Positions 15,900 through 23,591 of a stretch of DNA of 64,000 nucleotides are shown piece by piece. Source of the DNA: Limosilactobacillus pontis. Its GTDB lineage: Bacteria; Bacillota; Bacilli; Lactobacillales; Lactobacillaceae. Position numbers and translations under genes: made by a program. The stretch lies in contig NZ_PNFV01000001.1 of assembly GCF_002940945.1 (NCBI RefSeq), positions 62,001 through 126,000 on the forward strand, in the 5' to 3' direction. Under the pieces are notes generated by a model that was not told where the DNA came from, did not search any database, and saw only the letters and a list, made by a program, of their open reading frames with translations. Each line of letters opens with the position of its first letter. Within the stretch, counting starts at the first letter, position 1.

Positions 15900-18431
15900 T
15901 TATTTCCCAGTTTGCTCATCTTGGTGGTGGGACGTCAAGAATTGCATCCGTGCCCCGATAATCTTGTTGATAGCCGGGACCCCATCCCGAACGTGAAGGG
16001 CCTTGAACGGGAAGGTTGCCCGATAGGTCACTACTCCCGGATCGATGGCCTGCTTCAGGGAATCAATCACTGCCTTATCGGCCAGACTACCGGTCAGCAG
16101 CTGGGTAAAGACCCCCGGCAGACTGACCTGGAGAACCTTTGACAGGAAGGCGGTCTCGGTCAATGGTAGTGGCTGAACGCCGAGCTGGTGGTATTCGTCC
16201 CCTGCCTTGACGAAGATGACCTGGTACAGTCCTGGTTCATCCTTAGTCATGACCGCATTGCTAGCCTGGTCACTGACTGACTGAAAGGCATAGTCCGGCA
16301 CCTCAGCCGGATAGCGGATCGCCGTCGACTGGTAGTTCAACTGCTCAGGTGAAAGCAGGTTGGTCGTCGTCCCCAACGGGTAGGCATACTCACCGTCAAA
16401 GATGTAATTGAAGGCCACCAGTTTAGCAGCCCGGTTGTCAAGCTGGGGCAGGCGATCGTCAGGCAAGATAACCAGCCGACAGTCTAGGTCAACCGGCTTC
16501 AGTGCCGCCAACAGTTGGGAATAGGATGCCGGTACAAACAGCAACTGGGGCTGCTCCACCTTCAGGAGCTGCCGGATATTCTCCGGGGTCGGCGGCTCCA
16601 GGTAGCGTTTGTCGCTCAGTTCGCTCACCAGGGCCACTGAGCTCGGGTTGGTGTCAACGATCACGGTGTGGTAGCCCTCCCGATGCAGCTGTTGCATCAT
16701 TGCTGCCACAAAATAATCCCCGGCATTGCTGAGGCCAAGTCGTAAGCCACCAGTTCCAATCACCATGGCACTCGGCTGGGCCGTCTTGGTTCCCTCGTTC
16801 TCATCCTCAAGAGCCGAGTAGAAACTATTGGTATGCTGGTCAAACTCACCCGCAGACGGTTCGATCTCCTTGTATTTAGTCGTCAGCTGGTGGTCCACCA
16901 GCATCTGGTAGATCCGCTGCGGTGTCGTCTTCCAGAGACGGGCAATCAGCTGGTTGCTCAACCCGTAACCCTTAGCCTTGATCAGGACTGGTTCCTTATT
17001 CGGGTTATCACTAACCTCCTTGATCAGGAGGCGCATCTTATTGATCTGCTCAAAATAGAAAGGATCGATCTTGGTCATCTCCGTCAGCTCGTCGACGGAG
17101 TAGCCCCGGTTCATTGCCTCAATCAGGACAAAGAGACGCCCAGCTTCCGGGTGAACCAGCTTAACAATCAGCTCGTCATCGGTCAGTTTCTGCTGAGCGG
17201 CCAAATGAAAATCGGCCGGTTCCCGATAACGGGACTCGATGGCCTTGAAGAGGGCCTCAATCGTATTTCGGCCAATTCCAAAGACGGTACCGACCGACTT
17301 TTTTTCCGTTCCCAGCAGACGACTAGCTTCGGGGATCTCGGTGAACCCCCAGACTGGTACCCGAGCCGCAATATGATCCATCGTCGGCTCAACCAGGGCC
17401 GCGTGATGGACGTAGTTAGGCCCCAGGTCAATGTCACGCAGGAGCTTGCCGGCATAAAGCTGAGCGCAAACCGCCGCAATTGGATAACCGGTCGACTGGG
17501 CAACAAAGGAGGTCATCCGGTCGAAATAGGGACTGACCTTGATGACGTAGAACTTGCCGTTTTCGGGATTTAAGGCGAATTGAACATGGTTGATACCGAC
17601 AATTCGCAGCTTCCGGGTGATCGCAAAGGCGGTGTCACGCATGTCCTGGATCTGCCGATCAAGCAGGGTCTGAGGCGGATTAAAGGCCACCGAGTCACCA
17701 GCGTGAATGCCAATTGGATCCATGTCTTCAACCATTGAAAGCATCATCATCGTTCCCGAGGCGTCCCGCTGGGCAATCACCTCGATTTCCTTATAGCCGG
17801 CCAGGCTCTGCTGGACCAGGACCTGTTCGGCCCGTGACTGACTCAGGCAGCTTTGGACCGCAGTTGCCAGTTCCCGCTGGTCATGGACAATTTGCCGGGT
17901 ACTATTGCTCTTTGGCAAAACGGAGCGGATAATCACCGGGTAGCCCAGTTTCTGGGCCTCCTCCAGGGCATCCTGGTAGTTGCTGACCGTCACGACCGAC
18001 TTCATCGGCGCATCCATCTTGTGGAGAGTTCTACTGAGCAACACCGGGTTATTCACCTGACGGACCGTCGCTTCGGGAACCCCAAGCAACCGGATTTCGC
18101 GTTTTTGGATGATCCCCTTCTCAAGAAGCTCCTGGGTCAGCTCAAAGGCGTGCTTGTTGCCGACCGTCGGCAGGATGGCGTGAGGGTGGTAACGCTCAAT
18201 CAAGCCGACCAGGTTCTCGACGTTCAGCGAGCCAATGCAGGCATGGTCAATTGCCGCCCGGTTTTCTAAGCTAATTGAGAACGGGTTATCGTCGGCCAGG
18301 ATGGTCTTGATACCGAGCTGCTTAAAGGCGGTCGTGATCTGAAAGGTCGCCGCATCTAGTTCATCACCGTGCTGGACGTCGTTGGCCCCGGCTCCGATCA
18401 CCAGGACCGACTTGATGGTTTGCTTTGGCAT
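15900..18431 (-). CDS. CarB-like protein lacking catalytic residues and the second synthetase half
   Basis: 843 residues, homologous to carbamoyl-phosphate synthase large subunit (normally about 1,060). Residues 1-400 align with the carboxyphosphate half: pre-ATP-grasp, R169 and the GIHAGDS segment (241-247) are kept, but the glycine-rich ATP loop is replaced (VLPKSNST, 171-178), and in the catalytic segment VIKVSPYFDR (296-305) the metal-binding Glu and Asn of active enzymes (E299/N301 in E. coli) are Lys298 and Ser300 and the following Arg is Tyr302. The oligomerisation domain (400-550) is recognisable. The second pre-ATP-grasp (555-645) remains, but the second ATP-grasp is shrunken and unrecognisable in its active site, and the allosteric MGS domain is missing. 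The frame is intact with a stop-start overlap (TGATG) to the CarA-like gene. It is almost surely not a carbamoyl-phosphate synthase. Confidence 0.85.
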   Translation of the reverse strand: MPKQTIKSVLVIGAGANDVQHGDELDAATFQITTAFKQLGIKTILADDNPFSISLENRAAIDHACIGSLNVENLVGLIERYHPHAILPTVGNKHAFELTQELLEKGIIQKREIRLLGVPEATVRQVNNPVLLSRTLHKMDAPMKSVVTVSNYQDALEEAQKLGYPVIIRSVLPKSNSTRQIVHDQRELATAVQSCLSQSRAEQVLVQQSLAGYKEIEVIAQRDASGTMMMLSMVEDMDPIGIHAGDSVAFNPPQTLLDRQIQDMRDTAFAITRKLRIVGINHVQFALNPENGKFYVIKVSPYFDRMTSFVAQSTGYPIAAVCAQLYAGKLLRDIDLGPNYVHHAALVEPTMDHIAARVPVWGFTEIPEASRLLGTEKKSVGTVFGIGRNTIEALFKAIESRYREPADFHLAAQQKLTDDELIVKLVHPEAGRLFVLIEAMNRGYSVDELTEMTKIDPFYFEQINKMRLLIKEVSDNPNKEPVLIKAKGYGLSNQLIARLWKTTPQRIYQMLVDHQLTTKYKEIEPSAGEFDQHTNSFYSALEDENEGTKTAQPSAMVIGTGGLRLGLSNAGDYFVAAMMQQLHREGYHTVIVDTNPSSVALVSELSDKRYLEPPTPENIRQLLKVEQPQLLFVPASYSQLLAALKPVDLDCRLVILPDDRLPQLDNRAAKLVAFNYIFDGEYAYPLGTTTNLLSPEQLNYQSTAIRYPAEVPDYAFQSVSDQASNAVMTKDEPGLYQVIFVKAGDEYHQLGVQPLPLTETAFLSKVLQVSLPGVFTQLLTGSLADKAVIDSLKQAIDPGVVTYRATFPFKALHVRDGVPAINKIIGARMQFLTSHHQDEQTGK

Positions 18432-19525
18432 CAGCGCCGCGCCTCCTTTCGCTTCATTATGTCAAGAAATTCATCAAACAGGCCATCCGTCTCATCCGGT
18501 CCCGGAGCCCCGTCCGGGAAGAATTGAACCGAGAAGGCCGGGTAGTGCCGGTGACGCAGACCCTGGATGCTGTCGTCAATCAGGTCCACGTAGGTAATAA
18601 ACAGCTGGGACCGGTCAACCGTATGCGGGTCGATCTGATAACCCCCACCCTGGTTGGCGTAAACGATGTGGTCGGTGATGATCTCCTTCAACGGATGGTT
18701 CATCCCGTGGTGTTCAACCGGTGTGCGCTGGACCGTTGCCCCGTTGGCGATCGCAAAGAGCTCGTGCCCAAGGCCGATCGCAAACAGCGGCACCTTGGTC
18801 TGGACCTGCTGGATCATCTCTAGGACCGAGCGCTTGATGCTGTTTGGGTTCCCAGGGCCACTGGACAACACGACGCCGTCTGGATCCAAGCGAAGGATTT
18901 CCTCGGCAGTGGCGGTATACGGCAGGACCGTGACGTTACATTTGCGGCGGCTAAGTTCCCGCAGGACCCCGTTTTTCAGGCCGAAGTCGACAACGACCAC
19001 GCTCATCCCCACCCCCGGGTTCGGGTATGGTTTAGGGGTGGCCACTTGGGCAACCTGCTGATTTGTCAGCACCGTCGCGTGAAGCTGATCAAAGGCATGA
19101 TCATCCGGGACGGGTACAATACTCCCCTTCAGCGGTTTGCCAGCGTCCCGCAGCTTGTGAATCACTGCCCGGGTATCGATGTTGGTGATCCCGGGAATGT
19201 TCATCTGCTTGAGGTAGCGGTCGAGTGTCAGCTGGCGGGAGGTGTTAGCCCCCACATTGGCTAATGAGCGCGCGACCACCCCCTTGATCGTCGGCACAAT
19301 TGACTCATAGATGTTGCGTTGGATGCCGTAGCTACCGATGTTGGGCTGGGAAAACACCACGATCTGGTTATTATAGATCTGGTTGGTGATGATCTCCTGA
19401 TAGCCAGTCATGCTGGTGTTGAAAACCACCTCGCCAAAGGTAACCGCAGGGGCGCCAAAGCCCTCCCCAGAAAAAATTGTTCCGTCTTCAAATATTAGGT
19501 ATCGTGCCGTCACTTTATCACTCAC
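18431..19525 (-). CDS. CarA-like protein lacking the glutaminase catalytic triad
   Basis: 364 residues, full length and readily alignable with carbamoyl-phosphate synthase small subunit (VFNTSMTGYQEI, NIDTRAV, VVDFGLKNG, LSSGPGNP). The glutamine amidotransferase triad is gone: the nucleophile Cys in GICLGHQ is Gly251 (AIGLGHE), the His and Glu of QYHPE are Phe336 and Asp338 (QFFPD), and the substrate-loop NHGY is GGGY. The protein therefore cannot hydrolyse glutamine. The frame is uninterrupted and translationally coupled to the CarB-like gene. The start is a GTG at 19525 or four codons later. In Bacillus the genes after lspA and the rluD-like gene are pyrR-pyrP-pyrB-pyrC-pyrAA-pyrAB; here only AA and AB remain. 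Either a remodelled pseudo-enzyme or a relic. Confidence 0.88.
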   Translation of the reverse strand: MSDKVTARYLIFEDGTIFSGEGFGAPAVTFGEVVFNTSMTGYQEIITNQIYNNQIVVFSQPNIGSYGIQRNIYESIVPTIKGVVARSLANVGANTSRQLTLDRYLKQMNIPGITNIDTRAVIHKLRDAGKPLKGSIVPVPDDHAFDQLHATVLTNQQVAQVATPKPYPNPGVGMSVVVVDFGLKNGVLRELSRRKCNVTVLPYTATAEEILRLDPDGVVLSSGPGNPNSIKRSVLEMIQQVQTKVPLFAIGLGHELFAIANGATVQRTPVEHHGMNHPLKEIITDHIVYANQGGGYQIDPHTVDRSQLFITYVDLIDDSIQGLRHRHYPAFSVQFFPDGAPGPDETDGLFDEFLDIMKRKEARR

Positions 19526-19549
19526 CCTTAATATACGTTCTCATATCCT

Positions 19550-19577
19550 ATTATGCCGTTTGGGGGCACAATTTCAA
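19550..19577 (-). promoter_or_regulatory. Promoter between the rluD-like gene and the CarA-like gene
   Basis: Minus-strand TTGAAA (19572-19577), 16-base spacer, CATAAT (19550-19555), 25 bases before the GTG start. The gap is too short (56 bases) for a PyrR-type attenuator, and none is visible, unlike in normal pyr operons. Confidence 0.55.
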
Positions 19578-19581
19578 GAAA

Positions 19582-20493
19582 TTAATTATCACTTTTGTCT
19601 AGTTTGTCTAGCATCTGCCGAAAATACGGGGGCAGCGGAGCCGTGAAGGTCAGCTGCTTACCGGTCCGCGGGTGCTTAAAGCCCAGCAGCCGCGCATGCA
19701 GGTACTGCCCATTGCCCGGCAGGGTCTTGCGCGGCCCATAGAGGGGATCCCCCGCCAGTGGGTGGCCAATATACTTCATATGAACCCGAATTTGATGGGT
19801 CCGGCCGGTCTCAAGGCGGCAGGCCACCAGGGTATAGTGGTGGTAGCGCTTGAGGACCTTAAAATGGGTAACCGCATGCCGACCATCGGCTACCACCGCC
19901 TGCTTTTTCCGATCCTTAAGCGACCGGCCCAGGGGCGCATCGATCGTCCCCCGGTCCTCCTTGATCACCCCGTGAACCAGGGCCACGTACTCCCGCTCGT
20001 TGGTCTTGGCCTTGAGCTGGGCAGCCAGTGAGCGGTGGGCCATATCATTCTTGGCCACCATCAGCAGGCCTGAGGTGTCCTTGTCGATCCGGTGAACAAT
20101 TCCGGGACGAAATTCACCGTTGATGGTCGACAGGGGCGAATGATAGAGCAAAGCGTTGACCAGGGTGTGGTCCGGATGCCCCGGTGCTGGATGGACAACC
20201 ATCCCCTGGGGCTTATTGACCACAATCACGTCGTCATCCTCGTAGATAATGTCAAGGGGGATGTTCTCTGGGACTAGGTCAATCTTCTTAGGCTTCTCTG
20301 GTTCAATCGTGACCACGTCCCCGGTCGCCAGTTTATACTTAGGCTTGACCGCCTGGCCATTGACCTGGACATTGCCATCCTCGATCCAGCGCTGGAGCTG
20401 GGAACGGGAGTATTGTGCGAAGTGGTGGCCGAGCTGCTTATCGATCCGTCCCGTCAATTCATTATCAATTACCAGTCGTACTGGTTCAACCAT
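19582..20493 (-). CDS. RluD-family 23S rRNA pseudouridine synthase
   Basis: 303 residues: S4 RNA-binding domain (about residues 5-75, YSRSQLQRWIEDGNVQVNG) and RluA-type catalytic domain with HRIDKDTSGLL (catalytic Asp). It converts uridines to pseudouridine in large-subunit rRNA; it is the orthologue by position of Bacillus ylyB downstream of lspA. I place the start at the ATG 20493, four bases after the lspA stop and behind GGGAGG, instead of the frame opening at 20523 within lspA. Its stop is 56 bases before the CarA-like gene. Confidence 0.94.
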   Translation of the reverse strand: MVEPVRLVIDNELTGRIDKQLGHHFAQYSRSQLQRWIEDGNVQVNGQAVKPKYKLATGDVVTIEPEKPKKIDLVPENIPLDIIYEDDDVIVVNKPQGMVVHPAPGHPDHTLVNALLYHSPLSTINGEFRPGIVHRIDKDTSGLLMVAKNDMAHRSLAAQLKAKTNEREYVALVHGVIKEDRGTIDAPLGRSLKDRKKQAVVADGRHAVTHFKVLKRYHHYTLVACRLETGRTHQIRVHMKYIGHPLAGDPLYGPRKTLPGNGQYLHARLLGFKHPRTGKQLTFTAPLPPYFRQMLDKLDKSDN

Positions 20494-20497
20494 TCTA

Positions 20498-20944
20498 TCA
20501 ATCATCCTCCCGTAGAATTGCAATAACCAATATTAGTACCCCGATGGTCAAGCAGGAGTCCGCTACGTTGAACACCGGAAAGTTGATGAAAAGCAACTCG
20601 AACATGTCAACCACGTAACCGTTCAGCAGACGGTCGATAAAGTTGCCAAGAGTCCCGGCTAGAATCAGGGACAGGCCAACCATTAGGACTGGCTGCTGGC
20701 GCCAACGAACCATCAGGTAGGCGATCACGGCGATGGCCACCACTGAGATGATGGCAAAGAACCACTGCTGCCCCTGAAGGATACTCCAAGCCGCGCCCTG
20801 GTTGCGAAGATTGGTTAACGCCAGCACTCCAGGAATCACCTCGTGACTGGCCCCCAGGGCAATGGTGGTTGCCACCCAATATTTTACCAGCTGGTCAATT
20901 ACCACCAGGATCATGACAAGAAGCAGACTGATGCTAATGATCAC
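20498..20944 (-). CDS. lspA: Lipoprotein signal peptidase (signal peptidase II)
   Basis: About 148 residues with four membrane helices. Both catalytic Asp motifs are present: GTLGNFIDRL and FNVADS. It cleaves signal peptides of lipid-modified prolipoproteins at the membrane. The GTG at 20944 is the preferred start because GGAGGG lies 7 bases upstream; the frame stays open to an ATG at 20971, which has no such site. The start overlaps the end of the EbsA-like gene by 11 bases, pointing to one transcript ebsA-lspA-rluD. Confidence 0.95.
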   Translation of the reverse strand: MIISISLLLVMILVVIDQLVKYWVATTIALGASHEVIPGVLALTNLRNQGAAWSILQGQQWFFAIISVVAIAVIAYLMVRWRQQPVLMVGLSLILAGTLGNFIDRLLNGYVVDMFELLFINFPVFNVADSCLTIGVLILVIAILREDD

Positions 20945-21341
20945 GGTCGGTACCCTCCGTTTGGTTGGCAAGTGCCAGCTGTAACCGTTTAATGGCTTTT
21001 TGAGTGAAGGTGAAGTTGAGGATCTCCCCGTTCACCGTCATCGTCACGGTATGCTTGGTGAATCGCGGCTGACGAATATCGGCCAGCGGGATCATCAGGT
21101 AGTCACGCTGTAAAAGCCGGCTGAAAACCAGCTTGGTTGGGGTAATCAGTACCGTTCGCCGCTTGATCCCCAAAAATGTTAAAATAGCAAAGGCCACAAA
21201 GAACAGGGCCGTCACCCACTGAAAATGGGTGATCTCCAGCCAGATAATCAAGCCAACCAAAAACAACAGGAACGTCCAGCACCAGCTGATGATCGTCCCA
21301 GTCAGGTCCGGTTGATAAAAATATCGGGTCTCTTCCTCCAT
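20934..21341 (-). CDS. EbsA family membrane protein
   Basis: About 135 residues with two N-terminal membrane helices (TIISWCWTFLLFLVGLIIWL and WVTALFFVAFAILTFLGI) and a C-terminal cytoplasmic PH-like beta domain (RRTVLITPTKLVFSRLLQRDYLMIPLADI). It resembles the EbsA family first described in Enterococcus; the biochemical role is unknown. The ATG at 21341 sits 8 bases after AGGAAGAG. It is divergent from the RNase H gene, with only 36 bases between the starts, so their promoters must overlap or face each other. Confidence 0.75.
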   Translation of the reverse strand: MEEETRYFYQPDLTGTIISWCWTFLLFLVGLIIWLEITHFQWVTALFFVAFAILTFLGIKRRTVLITPTKLVFSRLLQRDYLMIPLADIRQPRFTKHTVTMTVNGEILNFTFTQKAIKRLQLALANQTEGTDRDH

Positions 21342-21377
21342 AAGACAGACTCTTCCTTTCAAAGTGAGGTAATTTCA

Positions 21378-21767
21378 ATGTTAAAACTCTATACCGACGC
21401 TGCCAGCAAGGGCAATCCCGGTCCCACCGGCCTTGGCGCCCTGGTCATTGCTGACCACCGCCAGTACCAGCTGACCGCCACTTTGGCATGCGCCGACAAC
21501 CATCATGGCGAGTTTGCCGCCGCTCAGTTTGGTTTCCAATACCTGTTGGACCACTTTGGCCCTCAGCAAACAGTGCTATTCTACACCGACAGCCGAGTTC
21601 TCAGTGATGCCATTGGGAAAAATTATACAAAACATTACCAAAATGAGCTCGCGGAACTCAATCGGCTTATCGGCCAGTTCACCACCGTGGTCACCCAGTG
21701 GATCCCTGACCAGCAGAACCCCGGAGCCCACCACCTGGCCAACCAGGCGTTGCAGTCACTCGAATAG
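21378..21767 (+). CDS. Ribonuclease H-like protein
   Basis: 129 residues of RNase H fold: LYTDAASKGNPGPTGLG at the N-terminus carries the first catalytic Asp and the GNPG signature, HGEFAAAQFG the catalytic Glu, FYTDSRVL the second Asp, and GAHHLANQA near the C-terminus stands where DxxAN-type motifs usually carry the last metal ligand, here His-His instead of Asp. It would degrade RNA in RNA-DNA hybrids; the altered last motif is common in the reverse-transcriptase-like branch of the family. The start ATG 21378 follows GTGAGGT; a longer frame from 21225 is opposite the EbsA-like gene and is rejected. Confidence 0.85.
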   Translation: MLKLYTDAASKGNPGPTGLGALVIADHRQYQLTATLACADNHHGEFAAAQFGFQYLLDHFGPQQTVLFYTDSRVLSDAIGKNYTKHYQNELAELNRLIGQFTTVVTQWIPDQQNPGAHHLANQALQSLE

Positions 21768-21859
21768 GCCGTCACTTATATAATACGTGAATAATTGATT
21801 TCAACATCAAACCGACTATATTGTATCATTTTGCATCCCCAAACTACCATACTACCCGT

Positions 21860-21897
21860 AAACAGGCTAGGATTTTTTAGTCCTAGCCTGTTTTTTA
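21860..21897 (+). terminator. Rho-independent terminator
   Basis: AAACAGGCTAGGA-TTTTTTAG-TCCTAGCCTGTTTTTT, a perfect 13-bp stem, 90 bases after the RNase H gene. Confidence 0.88.
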
Positions 21898-21961
21898 CTG
21901 TTGCAGCAGTACTTTCCCGTTATATTTTTAGGAAAACGATACCCTTTTATAAAATTAGGTA

Positions 21962-21990
21962 TTGACATCGCTTACATAAGATAATATATT
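21962..21990 (+). promoter_or_regulatory. Promoter of the gluconate operon
   Basis: TTGACA (21962-21967), 17-base spacer, TATATT (21985-21990), 59 bases before the kinase ATG. Confidence 0.8.
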
Positions 21991-21994
21991 ATTT

Positions 21995-22010
21995 GGTGTA
22001 TCGATAAACC
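21995..22010 (+). promoter_or_regulatory. Probable LacI-type operator
   Basis: GGTGTATCGATAAACC is a near-perfect 16-bp palindrome (one mismatched pair) centred on CG, as LacI-family operators are, and lies just downstream of the -10. A repressor bound here would block the gluconate promoter. The LacI-family gene at 25293 is the likely partner. Confidence 0.55.
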
Positions 22011-22049
22011 ATAAATCTTTTTGAAATACTATCAAAGGAAGTTATACAA

Positions 22050-23588
22050 ATGAACTACTTTATTGGTGTTGATGTTGGCACAACTTCAACAAAAGCCGTC
22101 CTTTATGATGAACACGCAAGAGTATTAGATCACTTTAGCGAAGGCTACTCTCTTTACCGGGATGCCAGTGGAATGGCCGAACAGGACCCGGAAGCAATGC
22201 TCAATGCCGTTGAAAAGGTGATCCATGACGCTGGAGCAAAGATCGATTTTTCAAACGAAAAATTGTTAGCGGTTTCTTTCTCCAGTGCTAACCAAAGTGT
22301 TATCATGCTCGATCATCATTTCCACCCACTTTCTCGGATAGTCACGTGGGCCGATACGCGGGCGCGGGCGGTTGCTGACCAGCTGAAACGCAGTCCGGAG
22401 GGGCAGCAGCTATACACCAAGACCGGAACACCGATTCACCCAATGTCACCGCTGACCAAGATAATGTGGCTTAATCAGGCCCAACCAGAAACGGTGGCAA
22501 AAACCGCCTACTTTGGCGATATTAAGTCCTACCTCTTCTATAAGTTCTTCGGGTCATTCAAGGTCGACATCTCAATCGCCTCCTGCACCGGAATGATGAA
22601 CATCAATACCGGCAACTGGGACAGTCAGGCCCTGGCTCTTGCTAAGGTTAAGGCCAGCCAGCTGCCCACCATCGTTAACGGGACAAGTCAGGCGGTCGGT
22701 TTAACAGACGAGGCCCAAGCAAAGCTGGGCATTCCATCAGATACCCCATTTGTCTATGGTGCCTTTGATGGGGCCCTGTCAAACCTGGGCGTTGGCGCAA
22801 TCAAGCAAAACACGGTGGCAATCACTATTGGAACATCGGCCGGCGTTCGCGTTGTCACTGACCACCCCGTAATCGATCCTCAGCAGCGACTCTTCTGCTA
22901 TGCCGTCGATAACGGTCTCTGGGTGGTTGGTGGTCCCCTGAACAACGGTGGCGATGTCTACCAATGGGCAGTCGAACACCTAGTGGACGCCAGCGCCGTT
23001 AAGAACGAACAAGTTGACCCCTATACCCTCGCTAATCACGTTATTGAGGGAGTTCCGGCTGGCGCCCATGGGCTCATCTTCCATCCCTTCCTCGGTGGTG
23101 AACGGGCTCCCCTGTGGGATGCCAATGCCCGGGGAAGCTTCTTCGGCCTTTCGCAGCTGCATACCCGTGCCGACATGCTGCGGTCAGTAATGGAAGGAAT
23201 CTGCATGAATATTGCCACCGTCTTCCAAGCCGTCCGCGACCTTATTGGTGAACCAACCAGCGTCACCGCGACTGGTGGTTTTGCCCGGGCAGAAGTTTGG
23301 CGGCAGATGCTGGCGGATGTCCTCAATTGCCCGGTTAACATTCCAAATTCATTTGAGTCTGGATGCTTGGGAGCAGTCACCATGGCGATGAAGAGTCTCG
23401 GGATTGTCGACAGTCTCGACGTTGTCCAGGACTTTATTGGTGACATCAGCTCATACCAGCCACGGACAAGTGCCGTTCACGTTTACCAGCAATACCTGCC
23501 ATTATTCCAACAGGTTGAAGGATTATTAACCCCGGCCTATTCAACAATTGCCATGCTGCAACAGCAGTCTTCTCATAAGGAGGTTTAA
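22050..23588 (+). CDS. gntK: Gluconokinase (FGGY family)
   Basis: 512 residues, FGGY carbohydrate kinase. N-terminal phosphate-binding GVDVGTTSTKAVLYD, catalytic-domain FDGALSNLGVGAI with the general-base Asp, ITIGTSAGVR, and the C-terminal ATGGFARAEVWRQM (adenosine motif). It phosphorylates D-gluconate to 6-phosphogluconate; the specificity call rests on overall resemblance to GntK and on the GntP-type permease 3 bases downstream. In a heterofermenter, 6-phosphogluconate enters the phosphoketolase route directly. AAAGGAAG is the ribosome binding site. Confidence 0.93.
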   Translation: MNYFIGVDVGTTSTKAVLYDEHARVLDHFSEGYSLYRDASGMAEQDPEAMLNAVEKVIHDAGAKIDFSNEKLLAVSFSSANQSVIMLDHHFHPLSRIVTWADTRARAVADQLKRSPEGQQLYTKTGTPIHPMSPLTKIMWLNQAQPETVAKTAYFGDIKSYLFYKFFGSFKVDISIASCTGMMNINTGNWDSQALALAKVKASQLPTIVNGTSQAVGLTDEAQAKLGIPSDTPFVYGAFDGALSNLGVGAIKQNTVAITIGTSAGVRVVTDHPVIDPQQRLFCYAVDNGLWVVGGPLNNGGDVYQWAVEHLVDASAVKNEQVDPYTLANHVIEGVPAGAHGLIFHPFLGGERAPLWDANARGSFFGLSQLHTRADMLRSVMEGICMNIATVFQAVRDLIGEPTSVTATGGFARAEVWRQMLADVLNCPVNIPNSFESGCLGAVTMAMKSLGIVDSLDVVQDFIGDISSYQPRTSAVHVYQQYLPLFQQVEGLLTPAYSTIAMLQQQSSHKEV

Positions 23589-23591
23589 ATT

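Noticed and set aside
16833..17573. 246-codon ORF opposite the CarB-like gene
   Set aside because: Shadow frame caused by GC-rich codons of the real gene; no ribosome binding site and no plausible protein pattern.
19526..19581. PyrR attenuator before the CarA-like gene
   Set aside because: Only 56 bases are available and no anti-terminator/terminator pair or PyrR-binding loop is visible.
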